From Phytopythium helicoides (lineage: Eukaryota; Oomycota; Peronosporomycetes; Pythiales; Pythiaceae), in assembly GCA_024867545.1 (NCBI GenBank), contig JANFNE010000053.1, positions 248,001-312,000 of the forward strand: DNA of 64,000 bases. The letters are read 5' to 3'. Position numbers and translations under genes: made by a program. How positions within the stretch are numbered: position 1 is the stretch's first letter; the number at the start of each line of letters is the position of its first letter. The notes below the pieces were generated by a model. It was not told where the DNA came from, made no database searches, and saw nothing but the letters and a program-made list of their open reading frames with translations. This document shows, piece after piece, positions 40,158 through 49,891 of this stretch.

Positions 40158-41804
40158 ATGAATGATGAATACCGCGACATCCAGGAAGCACGCAATGGCA
40201 ATCTTGAACAAGGTCCTGGTCAGCAATTATCAAGCGATCGCATCACGGAGAAGCATTGGAAGAGAGAATGGTGGCACAACTCGTGGTTCAAAAACTTTAT
40301 GATCTTAATCAACTTCATCTTCGCTGGTATATGTACCTGGTTTCTCTCCACTGGATTACGACTCATGGCAACTGACCTCGACATTCGCAAGTACGTATCT
40401 GGTGCGTTGGGCGCATACTTTGCCGCTACCATCGTTACGGCCCTGAAGGTCACACTGTGGGCGACTGTGAACCGTTTATTGACCAAGGCAAACGGCCGGG
40501 GCATTTCCGTTGGCGCTTTATCGAACGCAATGAGCACGATCGTTGAATTCGACACTTCTATCCTCTTCGAGACTGGATTCATTGGAGCTGCCAGCTTTGT
40601 CGTGTATGGTTTAGAAATGGTGCTTCCATCTGCTCTTGCTCTTCTCTTTAGCACTGGGTTTATTACCGAGCAGGTAACTGCTGGAGGCTCCGAGCAAGAT
40701 ATCGAGATCTCCGAAATTGGAGGTTGCTATCTTGGTCAATGCATCGCGACTTCGGCAACCCTTTTGGGCCTTCTGGGCTGGCAAATTAACAACGGCCACC
40801 ACCTTGACGGCGCCAGTTTGTCGGGAAGCTCTCTCGGGGTTCCTTTGTCAAGTACAGCTGATGTAAACCTATTCTACCCGGATATACCAACGGAGGCTGT
40901 CAAGGCATACTGGAACAATCCACCAAGTAACACGACAGTTTTCAGTGTGTACAATCTGCCTGGACTACTGGTTGAAGCGAGGACAACAGAAATCTCTGAG
41001 TATGTCGCTTATACAAACAAGATCTCAACAACCGTATCCAACATCAGCCTCTCATACGACGCCCGTCAAGACCCCGACGGAGCATTCCGAATGGAACTAA
41101 TTGGCAGAACCGATCCATCATCTGGTACCGTCATATTTCTCTTCAACGCTTCCGTCAAGTGTGCGACTGCTGACACGACGATTACTGCCAAATCCGGCAT
41201 CCTCGAGATCAAGGCTAGTAACATGAAGCTTATGGCCGAATACGACTGGGACAATTCATCCTATCAGATGTGGCGCAGCTTCGAAAGCAGCCTCGGGATC
41301 GCCATTCGATATGACTACGAGGCGTGGTTTAGCAGCCTGCGAGACAATTCGACGTTTTCGCGCCATATCAGTGAGCTGCTCGGCAGTGTGGTTGCGCACA
41401 GACTTTCGACTGGCGAGGCAACGATTAAACGCGTTGGTGGCACCTTCTCGGGAGAAATCACATACTTGCGCGATCGTGAACGAATTGCAACCTGGACAGG
41501 ATACGTCGCAGCCGGATGCTTGGTATTCATTGTCGTGAGAATTGGATTTCTCTTCTTTCCTTGCAGCTTGTTGCACGGCGATCTCCTAAGCTTCAGCAGC
41601 TTCATGTCGACTATCCGCGGAGCAGATTTCCATCATACCGATATTGTGAGGGCCAGGTACACTGTCCAAGATGAGAATTATGCTGGCACCATTGCCCATG
41701 TTGGACGGTTGAGCTGCGAGGTGGGCGACCGAGCCAGGAATGCGGGGATTCTCATCGCACAGGACACAGCGCAAGTTTTCAAGTTTGGCCGTCATGATGC
41801 TTAA
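40158..41804 (+). CDS. Large multi-pass membrane protein, unassigned
   Basis: A 548-residue intron-free protein. Hydrophobic segments are seen at about residues 47-68, 83-105, 138-165, 188-206 and 455-477. Between the fourth and fifth lies a ~240-residue extracellular-type domain rich in Asn-x-Ser/Thr (NNPPSNTTV, NISLS, NASV, NDNSTF-like sites) with few cysteines. The C-terminal ~70 residues are cytosolic. The layout resembles fungal DUF3176-type membrane proteins, but that is only a resemblance. No enzyme motif was seen. Confidence 0.65.
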   Translation: MNDEYRDIQEARNGNLEQGPGQQLSSDRITEKHWKREWWHNSWFKNFMILINFIFAGICTWFLSTGLRLMATDLDIRKYVSGALGAYFAATIVTALKVTLWATVNRLLTKANGRGISVGALSNAMSTIVEFDTSILFETGFIGAASFVVYGLEMVLPSALALLFSTGFITEQVTAGGSEQDIEISEIGGCYLGQCIATSATLLGLLGWQINNGHHLDGASLSGSSLGVPLSSTADVNLFYPDIPTEAVKAYWNNPPSNTTVFSVYNLPGLLVEARTTEISEYVAYTNKISTTVSNISLSYDARQDPDGAFRMELIGRTDPSSGTVIFLFNASVKCATADTTITAKSGILEIKASNMKLMAEYDWDNSSYQMWRSFESSLGIAIRYDYEAWFSSLRDNSTFSRHISELLGSVVAHRLSTGEATIKRVGGTFSGEITYLRDRERIATWTGYVAAGCLVFIVVRIGFLFFPCSLLHGDLLSFSSFMSTIRGADFHHTDIVRARYTVQDENYAGTIAHVGRLSCEVGDRARNAGILIAQDTAQVFKFGRHDA

Positions 41805-42434
41805 GATGGCCTAGCTAGCCCAAGCGACTAGGCAAACTAGCAGTCATCCTGCTACGACACATACTACACAATCTTGGATCAGATTGCATTTTCATGGCAA
41901 AACCTTCGCGTTCGGTATCTGCTAGCACAAGTCGTACTTTCATTGAGCAACCTTTAACCCTTGTTTAGGACCCAGTCTCGCAAAGAAAGACTTCTGGAGT
42001 GTGCTTGGAGTTGGTACAATAGTCTGGTAAATGAATGTCAAATTGCACGAAATCGGCAAAAAGGTCCAAAGAGGCTCGTGAAAATGTGCTGATCTAGGAT
42101 GGTAGCCGACTGCTCGTGCGCCGCGACGATTTCTTCTGATTGAGGGGCAAAATCAATTTACAACACTTGTTTGAGTTCACTAAGGATACAGCAGATTTTT
42201 GGGTTAGCAAAGATCATCGAGAACGGACCAAGATATACGGCATATGCATGCCGAGCAGTTTATCCGATCTAGTTAACTCGGCAATGTTTGATGTTGTGCG
42301 GTCGAGTGGAAAGTAGAAATCACGAACGCCTTCGACTCTCTCACTGCGTTCTGTTTCTTTTTCTCCAATACCAAACACAAAGCTCAACTTTGAACAGTGT
42401 TGAACAAACTGACCGATATCGATCGAAACAATCA
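41805..42434. other. Intergenic region
   Basis: No coding region, RNA gene or element is recognised in these 630 bp. Confidence 0.5.
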
Positions 42435-42534
42435 CACTTGAGTGCCAATTGCCACGCATATCGATCGACACTTGAGTGCCAATTGCCACGCATATCGATC
42501 GACACTTGAGTGCCTATTGCCACTCATATACCGT
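42435..42534. repeat. 34-bp tandem repeat, about three copies
   Basis: Copies start at 42435, 42469 and 42503 (CACTTGAGTGCC then ATTGCCAC). The first two are identical and the third has two changes and is incomplete. It contains the palindrome ATCGAT. It lies 150-245 bp upstream of member 3 and may affect its promoter. Confidence 0.9.
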
Positions 42535-42679
42535 ACTATGGTTGTCCAGGTCTCTCGTCCTACCGTCATTCCTTTCCAACATTCCTGTTGGCTGTCATGT
42601 CGACGACGCTGACCAGCATGTCAACGCGTTCAGTTCCGACCGATTGACGCTCCAACCAGTTCCGTTTGACAGTTCCAAC

Positions 42680-44029
42680 ATGGGAGACGAAGGTCCCAAC
42701 GTCCCCGTGATTCGCGATGGAGGCACCGTGTGGCGTCTCGAGTGTCAGAACGAAAACTGTGACAGCCAGCAGCTCGAGGCGATCTCGCTTGCGTCTTCCA
42801 ATAGTGTGGTCGTGCGCGTTGCGACTGATGCTGAGCGCCAGCAGCAGGCTAACGCACCAAGGGCCGTCGCGCTCGTGGTTGCGGACGAAGATGCCAGTCC
42901 TATCTCTCCGGTGGTCGCCAAGGTCGCGGTGCATGCTGACACGGGGCTCCGAACGCTGTTCATTGGCACTTTCGAGGGGAAAGCGGGCGAAACCCCCGAC
43001 TTCCTCGTCGTGCTGCTGACGCCGAGTGCCATCCAGCGCGTGGACATTTCTGGCGGCGGAGATATCGCAGTCGGCGATCACGTACTTGCAACCTCGGGCT
43101 CAATTTACTTGACTTCTAGTGGCTCCGGGACGATGTTTGTGACCTCAAGTGATGCCATGAACTTGTCACGGCTCAGCATTACGACGGCGGGCACCAGTGA
43201 CGCTGATGTCGTGCTCAGTCGTGTCCGCACCATGAACATGGAAGTTGGGATCTCCGGGTCAGGGGACATATCGCTCTCTACCGATTCGATCGTCGTAGGT
43301 TCTGAGGCTGTCGTGACTTCCAACGGTTCGGGAAGCTTGTGCTGGTCAACCAACAGCAGTATGGGGATTGAGGCAATCCAGATCGCGCAAATAAACTCTG
43401 GAGACGTCTTCGTAACATCTCCAGCTCGCGCGGATGCAGTTTGCGGCAGTCTGAATGTTCAGTCGGTTGGATCAGGTGAAGTGGATGTCGGCAGCGTGCA
43501 TTGCGAGACTGCCAACGTGGTGATGTTTGGTGGAAGCGACGTCACAGTTCAAGTCTCCGACTCGCTGACAGGAAAAACCATCGGGGGTAGCGGCTCGATT
43601 AGGTACGCTGGAGGTGCACCGCGATCTCTTGGCCACTCAGACTTTGGTGGTTCCATTGCATCCCCTGTCAAGTCATCGTACATTGCACCAAAATGCAAGC
43701 AAATTACGCCACCGATTCTCTTTGACGGCAACTCTGGACTTCTGGCACACCAGACGACAAGTGCTCCAGTAAATGGGAAGGAAACACTACAGCAACCAGT
43801 GAGCTCGGCCCCATCGGCAGTTGACGCTCATCAATTGGACTATCTCCCTCCCCTCGGAGCCATTGCACTGATCGTGGCTCTAGCATTGTGGAAGCTCAAC
43901 TCGAGTTTGGCAAAGCGTCGACAGGAGTCGAGATCGTATTTCCCCAAAGCGTCAAACAATTCTGGCCTCGCAGTCAGCAAGGGCGAGGATAAACCGCTCG
44001 TTGACGACTACCAACCAGTGTACATCTAG
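42680..44029 (+). CDS. GSGD-repeat membrane protein, class II, member 3
   Basis: A 449-residue protein, the same length as member 2, from an ATG aligned with the other class II starts. Motifs: VWRLECQNENC; ISGSGDISL; VGSGEVDVG; a membrane segment LPPLGAIALIVALALW; tail end KPLVDDYQPVYI. A TCATTCC Inr-like site is at 42566. The frame is open upstream to an ATG at 42476, but that extension contains the 34-bp repeat and is not conserved, so it is unlikely to be coding. Confidence 0.7.
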   Translation: MGDEGPNVPVIRDGGTVWRLECQNENCDSQQLEAISLASSNSVVVRVATDAERQQQANAPRAVALVVADEDASPISPVVAKVAVHADTGLRTLFIGTFEGKAGETPDFLVVLLTPSAIQRVDISGGGDIAVGDHVLATSGSIYLTSSGSGTMFVTSSDAMNLSRLSITTAGTSDADVVLSRVRTMNMEVGISGSGDISLSTDSIVVGSEAVVTSNGSGSLCWSTNSSMGIEAIQIAQINSGDVFVTSPARADAVCGSLNVQSVGSGEVDVGSVHCETANVVMFGGSDVTVQVSDSLTGKTIGGSGSIRYAGGAPRSLGHSDFGGSIASPVKSSYIAPKCKQITPPILFDGNSGLLAHQTTSAPVNGKETLQQPVSSAPSAVDAHQLDYLPPLGAIALIVALALWKLNSSLAKRRQESRSYFPKASNNSGLAVSKGEDKPLVDDYQPVYI

Positions 44030-44377
44030 CGTGTTGAGACCCGTTGTCAGTCGGCTGATCATAGCCAAACGTACAAACATGAACGACCTCGAAACTGATG
44101 CCATGTTGAGCGACGGAAGAGTGGACAACATGGCAAGTGCCGCACCAACCGCTTCAAAAAGGTGCTGGAGATTCCAAGCTCCATGCCAGCCACTACGTCT
44201 CGACAATGCACCGAGGGATGCACAGTTTGGACCGCAAACAGCAGGCGTGCATGACTCGTTTGCACTGTTGCACACGCCCCTCATCACCACCATCACTCCT
44301 CGCCAACACTCGACTTGCTTGTCAATCACCGACGTCGGTCTCACTTGCGGTCTCACCTGCTCTCGCTCACTCAAGCC

Positions 44378-45733
44378 ATGCCGACCATCGTGCAGCGCGT
44401 CGAGTGCGACGCTCCCGACTGCTCGGGTAGAGCGGTGACCTCGCTCTCCATCTCGGCGTCCAACTCGGTGTTCGTCCGCTCTGCAACGGACGTTGAGCAA
44501 CAGCAGCAAACGGGTGGAGCTGCGGCGTTCGTCGTCGGAAATGGAGACGCTGAGGATTTCGTGGCAGTCGCCAAGGTCGAGGTCGACGCTACCACGGGAC
44601 TCCAAACCCTCCACGTTGGCTCCTTCGACGGGGACTCGGGCTTAGAGGTCGTGCTGATGACCCCGGGCTCGGTGCAGCTTGTGACCACGGTGGGTAGTGG
44701 CAAAGTCGTCCTGGAAGACCACGTGCTCGCGACGTCGGGGGCAATCTCGCTGGTCACGAGCGGGTCGGGGAGCCTCTTTGCGACGTCGAGTGACGTCATG
44801 GACTTGTCGCTGCTGGAGATGAAGAATGAGGGGAGCGGGGGTCACCATATCACGTTCAGCAACGTCCACGCAACCATTGTGGAGGCGACTACCGCTGGAT
44901 CGGGCGACATCACGGTCTTCGCTGATTCGCTGAGCGTGTCATCCAGCGCAGTGTTGACTTCCAGCGGGTCTGGCAACGTGTGCTGGGCCTCCGTCGATAG
45001 CTTGGAGATCGAGAAGCTCCAGGTGTCCTTGATTAACTCGGGAGACATTTTCGTCACATCCAGTGCTGGCGCCGGTGCGAGCTGTGATAGTCTGAATATC
45101 GAAGCGGTTGGATCAGGCAATGTCGATACGGGCGGCGTACAATGCAAGACCGGAAGTGTCACCGTGTTCGGCAGCAGCGACGTCACCGTCCAAGTTTCTG
45201 ACTCGCTAACTGGGAAGGCGTTTGGACACAGCGACTCCATCCGATATGCTGGAAATGCGCCACAGTCGATTGGGAACTCGTACTATGGTGGATCGATCGC
45301 GTCTCCAGTCAAGTCGTCGTACAAGCCAGCAGTGTGCAAACAACGAGCGTTCCCTGTTTTTCGACACGACAGTCCCATCTTGTTTAATCCAACAAATCTG
45401 CCTCCGGTCAACAGTGCGCCGCCACTACCTCCAAGTGATGCAGCGCCTAATGCCATCTCCGTTCCACCAAGCGGCCCAATGGGGACTCCACCGGGGACGG
45501 GCTCTACTGGACCAGACTCGAATCCGTTCGTGGTCGACAAGCACCACTTGGACGCTCTACTTCCTCTGGGTGCTGCAGCGCTCATTGCGGCGCTGGCGCT
45601 GTGGAGGTTCAACAGCAGCCGAGCGAAGCGTCGACAGGAGTCGGAATGGTATGGACCCCAGGCGTACAACCAGGACGACAACAAGGGCGAGCAGCAGCCT
45701 CTCGTTGGCGGCCACCAGCCAGTTTACATCTAA
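44378..45733 (+). CDS. GSGD-repeat membrane protein, class II, member 4
   Basis: A 451-residue protein. It starts MPTIVQRVECDAPDC, matching the Cys-pair module of its neighbours. Glycine turns include VGSGKVVL, AGSGDITVF, SGSGNVCW and VGSGNVDTG. A Pro-rich stalk (residues about 350-385, with PPSGPMGTPPGTG) precedes the membrane segment LLPLGAAALIAALALWRF. The tail ends QPLVGGHQPVYI. It lies 349 bp after member 3. Confidence 0.7.
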   Translation: MPTIVQRVECDAPDCSGRAVTSLSISASNSVFVRSATDVEQQQQTGGAAAFVVGNGDAEDFVAVAKVEVDATTGLQTLHVGSFDGDSGLEVVLMTPGSVQLVTTVGSGKVVLEDHVLATSGAISLVTSGSGSLFATSSDVMDLSLLEMKNEGSGGHHITFSNVHATIVEATTAGSGDITVFADSLSVSSSAVLTSSGSGNVCWASVDSLEIEKLQVSLINSGDIFVTSSAGAGASCDSLNIEAVGSGNVDTGGVQCKTGSVTVFGSSDVTVQVSDSLTGKAFGHSDSIRYAGNAPQSIGNSYYGGSIASPVKSSYKPAVCKQRAFPVFRHDSPILFNPTNLPPVNSAPPLPPSDAAPNAISVPPSGPMGTPPGTGSTGPDSNPFVVDKHHLDALLPLGAAALIAALALWRFNSSRAKRRQESEWYGPQAYNQDDNKGEQQPLVGGHQPVYI

Positions 45734-45993
45734 AGCGAGTCGCACTCGCGGCAACCGCAACAAATTGGTTAGCAATTGTCAGGTGAAGACAACCGCAAGA
45801 AGAGATGTAGGTAAGCTTGAAATTGGCAGACGAGCATGTACGCATGAATGATTTGCAGAGAAGCATGGAGAGAGCGTGAAGCGTGATGCAGGCCACGCTT
45901 TGCACGCGTTGCACTTGTGTGCCATACGGTACACACTCAGCGCTCGACGCTTGTCATCTCGGGGATGGTCACATTTTCTCACAGAGCTCCACG

Positions 45994-47268
45994 ATGGCAC
46001 GGGGGACTGGCACGGTGTGGCGAGCTGTCTGCGAGACTCCCGACTGCTCTGGCCAACCACTTGCCGCGCTGTCGTTCTCGGCGATAAACCCTGTGTTTGT
46101 ACGACCAGCAACAGACGCTGAGCGCCAGCTGCAAGCACCAGGAACCGCTGCGCTCGTATTCGCGGATGGGGACGGTGCTACGAGCGAGTCGGTGGAGGTC
46201 AACTTCGACGTTGGCGCTGAATCGGGTCTTCATACACTTTATGTGGGTTCTTCCCCCAACAAGAGCTCCAGCATTGAAGTCGTGCTGTTGAATTCAAACT
46301 CTATCCAGCGACTAGAGCTCACTGGCGACGGGGACGTCGCTGTCAGCGATCATGTACTTGCGACTTCAGGCGTGATGTCGGTGACTTCAAGCGGTCATGG
46401 AAAGCTTTTCGTGAACTCGAGTGATGCAATGGACCTGACGCAGCTCAAAATTGCCGTGGACGGTGATGACGTTGTCCAAATCGCACTTGACAACGTTCGC
46501 GCGGAGATTGTAGCGGTGACAATGGGCGGGTTTGGAGATGTTACGCTCTTTACGAACTCGATCAGTGTATCGTCCAAGGCTTCGGTCTCTATCGCAGGAG
46601 CGGGGGATTTGTGTTGGGAAGCCGACAGTAGCCTGGAGATGGAAAACATCCATCTTTCCCTGACGAGCTTCGGGGACGCGACTATTACTTCCAAGTCAGA
46701 GACTGCTGCAACCTGCGGCACCGTGGACATCGCGGCGGATGGGGCTGGCGACATTGATCTCGGCAGTGTGCGCTGCAAATCTGGCAGTGTTGAAGTATAT
46801 GGCTTCAGCGAAGTGACGCTGCAAGTCTCCGACTCGTTGACCGGTCAGAAAGAAGGCTTTGGTGGCGATATCCGATACGCTGGGGCTGCTCCAAAGTCTG
46901 TCAGCACCACAAAACGTGGCGGATCCATTGCTTCTGCATCCAAGTCATACAAGTCACCAGTGTGCGAACCAACAGCGTTTCCGGCTTTTCCCCACAGCAG
47001 CTCTGTCGTTTCCAGCCCGGCATCACCGATGAGCGTTGTGGACAAAGTATCGCCATCAAGCGAAGCCCCAGTGAGCTCGATTCCGCTCGTGATCAACACG
47101 CAGCACTTGGACAGCCTTCTGCCGCTCGGCTTTGCAGCATTGTTCGCTGCTCTGGTGCTGTGGAGGATCAATCGAAGTCGTGCGAGCCGCAGTCAGCTGC
47201 CACGGAGGCAGTCCGGACTCGCTGAGGACCAACCGCTCGTGGAAGACAGTCAGCGAGTCTACATCTAG
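45994..47268 (+). CDS. GSGD-repeat membrane protein, class II, member 5
   Basis: A 424-residue protein beginning MARGTGTVWRAVCETPDC. Its turns are more varied than in other members (LTGDGDVAV, GGFGDVTLF, AGAGDLCW, GAGDIDLG). The membrane segment is LLPLGFAALFAALVLWRI and the tail ends QPLVEDSQRVYI. It is the last class II member; class I follows. Confidence 0.7.
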   Translation: MARGTGTVWRAVCETPDCSGQPLAALSFSAINPVFVRPATDAERQLQAPGTAALVFADGDGATSESVEVNFDVGAESGLHTLYVGSSPNKSSSIEVVLLNSNSIQRLELTGDGDVAVSDHVLATSGVMSVTSSGHGKLFVNSSDAMDLTQLKIAVDGDDVVQIALDNVRAEIVAVTMGGFGDVTLFTNSISVSSKASVSIAGAGDLCWEADSSLEMENIHLSLTSFGDATITSKSETAATCGTVDIAADGAGDIDLGSVRCKSGSVEVYGFSEVTLQVSDSLTGQKEGFGGDIRYAGAAPKSVSTTKRGGSIASASKSYKSPVCEPTAFPAFPHSSSVVSSPASPMSVVDKVSPSSEAPVSSIPLVINTQHLDSLLPLGFAALFAALVLWRINRSRASRSQLPRRQSGLAEDQPLVEDSQRVYI

Positions 47269-47798
47269 TGCTGATCGCTACGAAATCTTGAAGTCGGTGG
47301 TTGAAGTGAGCTTCGGAGCAGGTGCCTCCTGATTTTCGCCCGCATGGACCAGTGGCCACCCCGTGTCGTCTTTGCGGCGGTATCTCGTCAATGCTCCATG
47401 TTGAAGTGCGCGTCAACTGCCTTCGGTGCGAGTCCTCTCAAATCTAATACTCTCCACTCCACTCGTGAGTCGTGATCATGATTACCACTGTCATCACTCC
47501 GAATGATTACTCTCTCGTAATCTAATACCAGCAAGATTCCGCGCGTTTCTATTGGCGAAAACCCCACGCGCCTGTGACACCGCCTTCCCGCCGTAATCCT
47601 CCTCCGCCCAAATATTCGATCCTCTATCAAGTAGTTTCTTGTCAGCCATCATTACATACTTTATCATGTTAATACTAACCAAAAACCTCTATAATAGATT
47701 ATACTGTAACTAAAAATATACAATTGATGATGACTATAGAGAGCGTGGACTGCACCGTAACTCAGCGCGATCCGTCGCCATTAGCGAAAGTGCAGCTC
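47269..47798. other. Intergenic region, AT-rich near 47600-47720
   Basis: No gene seen. The last 120 bp are much richer in A and T than the GC-rich gene that follows. Confidence 0.5.
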
Positions 47799-49130
47799 AT
47801 GGCGCGCAGGTTGCTGGTGCTGGCGGCGCTGCTGGCGGCTCCGGGCGGCGCGCTGCAGCTCCAGGCGGGCGGCGTGCGGCCGCTGGCTCCGCTGTTCCAG
47901 GCTCAGGGGCTCTCGTTTCAGCAGACGTGGGTGCTGACGCCCAACGCGTCGACAAGCGGCGGAGATGCGAGCGCGGACGCGCTGCGGCGGCTGGCGGTGC
48001 GAAGCGTGGCGCGCGTGGCCGTCGAGCTGCAGCCGGAGCTGCCGCTGCTGGATGCGGGCGACGCGCTGGCGGCCGTCGTGGTCTACGGCGACTCGCCGGC
48101 GCTCGTGGAGCTCGTGGAGCCGCGCGTGGACGGCCAGGAGCTGGCGATCGGCGTGAAGAACCAGGACGCTAGCGTGCAGGGGCTGCTCTTCACGCAGGTG
48201 TATGTGCGCCAAGCGCACGCGATCGAGAGGCTCGCGCTCGAGTCCAGCGCGGACGTGGTGGTTGGAGACGGAGTGCTGGCGGCGCAGCCGCAAGCGGTCG
48301 AGCTGGACAACTCTGGATCGGGAAGCTTAGGAGTCAAGCTGGGAGAGACCTTGGCGGTCGACAGGCTGAGCGTGCAGGTGGGAGGCAGCGGCCACGTGCA
48401 GGTCAAGACGCCAGAGTTTCACGCCACGAGCGAGCTCGCGGTGGATGTGGGTGGCTCTGGATCCTTCAAGCTGTACACGCGCGAGGTGGACACGCCCGTC
48501 ATCCGCGCGGATGTCGCGGGGTCGGGAGAGTTTGAGATCAAGAGCGAGGGCCGCGCTGGAGGATCCTGCAAGCGCGAGGAGATTAATCTGCAGGGGTCGG
48601 GCAGCGCCAAGACGGGAGCCGTCGTGTGCGAGAGTGTGAGTGTCAACATTGCTGGATCCGGCAGCGCGCTCATCCAGGCGAGCAACGAGTTGTCGGTCGA
48701 CGTTCTGGGGACTGGACACGTCAAGTACGTGAACGCACTGCCCCCGCAGGTGCACGTGGGAGGCGCGTTCCCGCAGCTGCGCAGCAAGACGCTCAAGCAC
48801 AAGTCCTACAAGCCGTATGAGTACAAGGACAAGTACAGTTTCAAGACGCTAAAGCACCGTGCGCAGCGCGTTGTGGTGCAAGTGACCGCGTCGACTGAGG
48901 ACGAGGACCCGAGTGTGATGGTCTGGTCGACCGACTCCACTATCAACATGGATACCCTCGAGGCGGACCCACCGACCAGTCAGCTCTTCGAGGGGATGAC
49001 TCTCAGTGGTGCTTCCTCAATCCTCATGCCGAGCGCGACGGCTGCAGTTATGGCTGCTGTGCTGACGGCCGTTGTCGTGGTTGTCCGTCTTCGCCGACGT
49101 ATGGGGCTTGGATACCACTCGATCGCATAG
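47799..49130 (+). CDS. GSGD-repeat membrane protein, class I, member 6
   Basis: A 443-residue protein starting at the Met before a signal peptide (MARRLLVLAALLAAPGGALQ). The core repeats the turn as GSGS rather than GSGD (NSGSGSLGV, VGGSGSFKL, AGSGEFEI, LQGSGSAKT, IAGSGSALI). A Lys/Tyr-rich linker (KHKSYKPYEYKDKY) precedes the membrane segment at about 405-428. The tail is short (RLRRRMGLGYHSIA). Codons are much more GC-rich than in its neighbours. An upstream in-frame ATG at 47724 adds 25 residues without a signal peptide and is not preferred. Confidence 0.72.
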   Translation: MARRLLVLAALLAAPGGALQLQAGGVRPLAPLFQAQGLSFQQTWVLTPNASTSGGDASADALRRLAVRSVARVAVELQPELPLLDAGDALAAVVVYGDSPALVELVEPRVDGQELAIGVKNQDASVQGLLFTQVYVRQAHAIERLALESSADVVVGDGVLAAQPQAVELDNSGSGSLGVKLGETLAVDRLSVQVGGSGHVQVKTPEFHATSELAVDVGGSGSFKLYTREVDTPVIRADVAGSGEFEIKSEGRAGGSCKREEINLQGSGSAKTGAVVCESVSVNIAGSGSALIQASNELSVDVLGTGHVKYVNALPPQVHVGGAFPQLRSKTLKHKSYKPYEYKDKYSFKTLKHRAQRVVVQVTASTEDEDPSVMVWSTDSTINMDTLEADPPTSQLFEGMTLSGASSILMPSATAAVMAAVLTAVVVVVRLRRRMGLGYHSIA

Positions 49131-49808
49131 CGAGTACTCTGAGCAAGTGCTGTCGGAGAGGTTGTATAGCTTAGTGTAGTCCTGTAGTAGGTACCGAACA
49201 CCGAGGTCGATGCGTCGAGCAACTCGTCATTGCCCACGAGTCCGCTCCAACCCATCGCGCCAAGAGATGAAGTCGAAGATGAAGGCAATGATCGCAAACA
49301 TGGAGAGATGCATTTTTCAAGATAAGTGCTGTGCTGTTGACGCCGATTGGCGGAGAACTGCCAATCAAGAGGCGAACGGCGGCGAGGTCATTCATGTTCC
49401 TCGCATGCTCAGGAAAGTTCAGACTACCATTATCATTTGGTCATATCAGTCGCGGCACCCCAATGACGCGACGGCAATGGTCGTCTCATCCCACGCCGAG
49501 GATCAACTCAGCTCCACGGGAATGCACATCACAGGTGAACTCTGATCGCCCTTGGACGATCATCGACTGGACTGACTGGAACTGAACCACGCAGAATGCT
49601 TGTCAAAGGCAAGTTCGGATACCAAGAGTGCTTGCGATCGATGACCTGAATGACGGCGACTCACGCGAGGAGTGTATGCGGTTGAAGGCGACGGACGATC
49701 GCAATGCTCGCTGATCAATCGATCGGTCCACTTTCACGAACGATCCGCCAGGTCGTGCAAAACACCACGACGTGTCCGTAAAAGCCTCCTGGCGACAGAC
49801 AAACTGCA
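49131..49808. other. Intergenic and 5' leader region of member 7
   Basis: No gene. From about 49594 on it matches 51664-51876, so the upstream control region was copied with the gene. Confidence 0.55.
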
Positions 49809-49824
49809 GGTCACTTTGCAATTC
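49809..49824 (+). promoter_or_regulatory. Inr+FPR core promoter, member 7
   Basis: GGTCACTTTGCAATTC matches the oomycete core at 13 of 16 positions and lies 83 bp before the ATG. Members 8, 9 and 10 carry the same element at the same distance. Confidence 0.55.
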
Positions 49825-49891
49825 CCTGCCGACCGATCAAGCCACTTCGACCCCCGACCCCAATCGCAAAATCGCAACAATCTCCACCTCC

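Noticed and set aside
42476..42679. N-terminal extension of GSGD member 3
   Set aside because: It translates part of the 34-bp tandem repeat and is not conserved in members 2, 4 and 5.
44001..44438. Separate small gene between GSGD members 3 and 4
   Set aside because: The frame overlaps the end of member 3 and the start of member 4 and shows no protein-like features.
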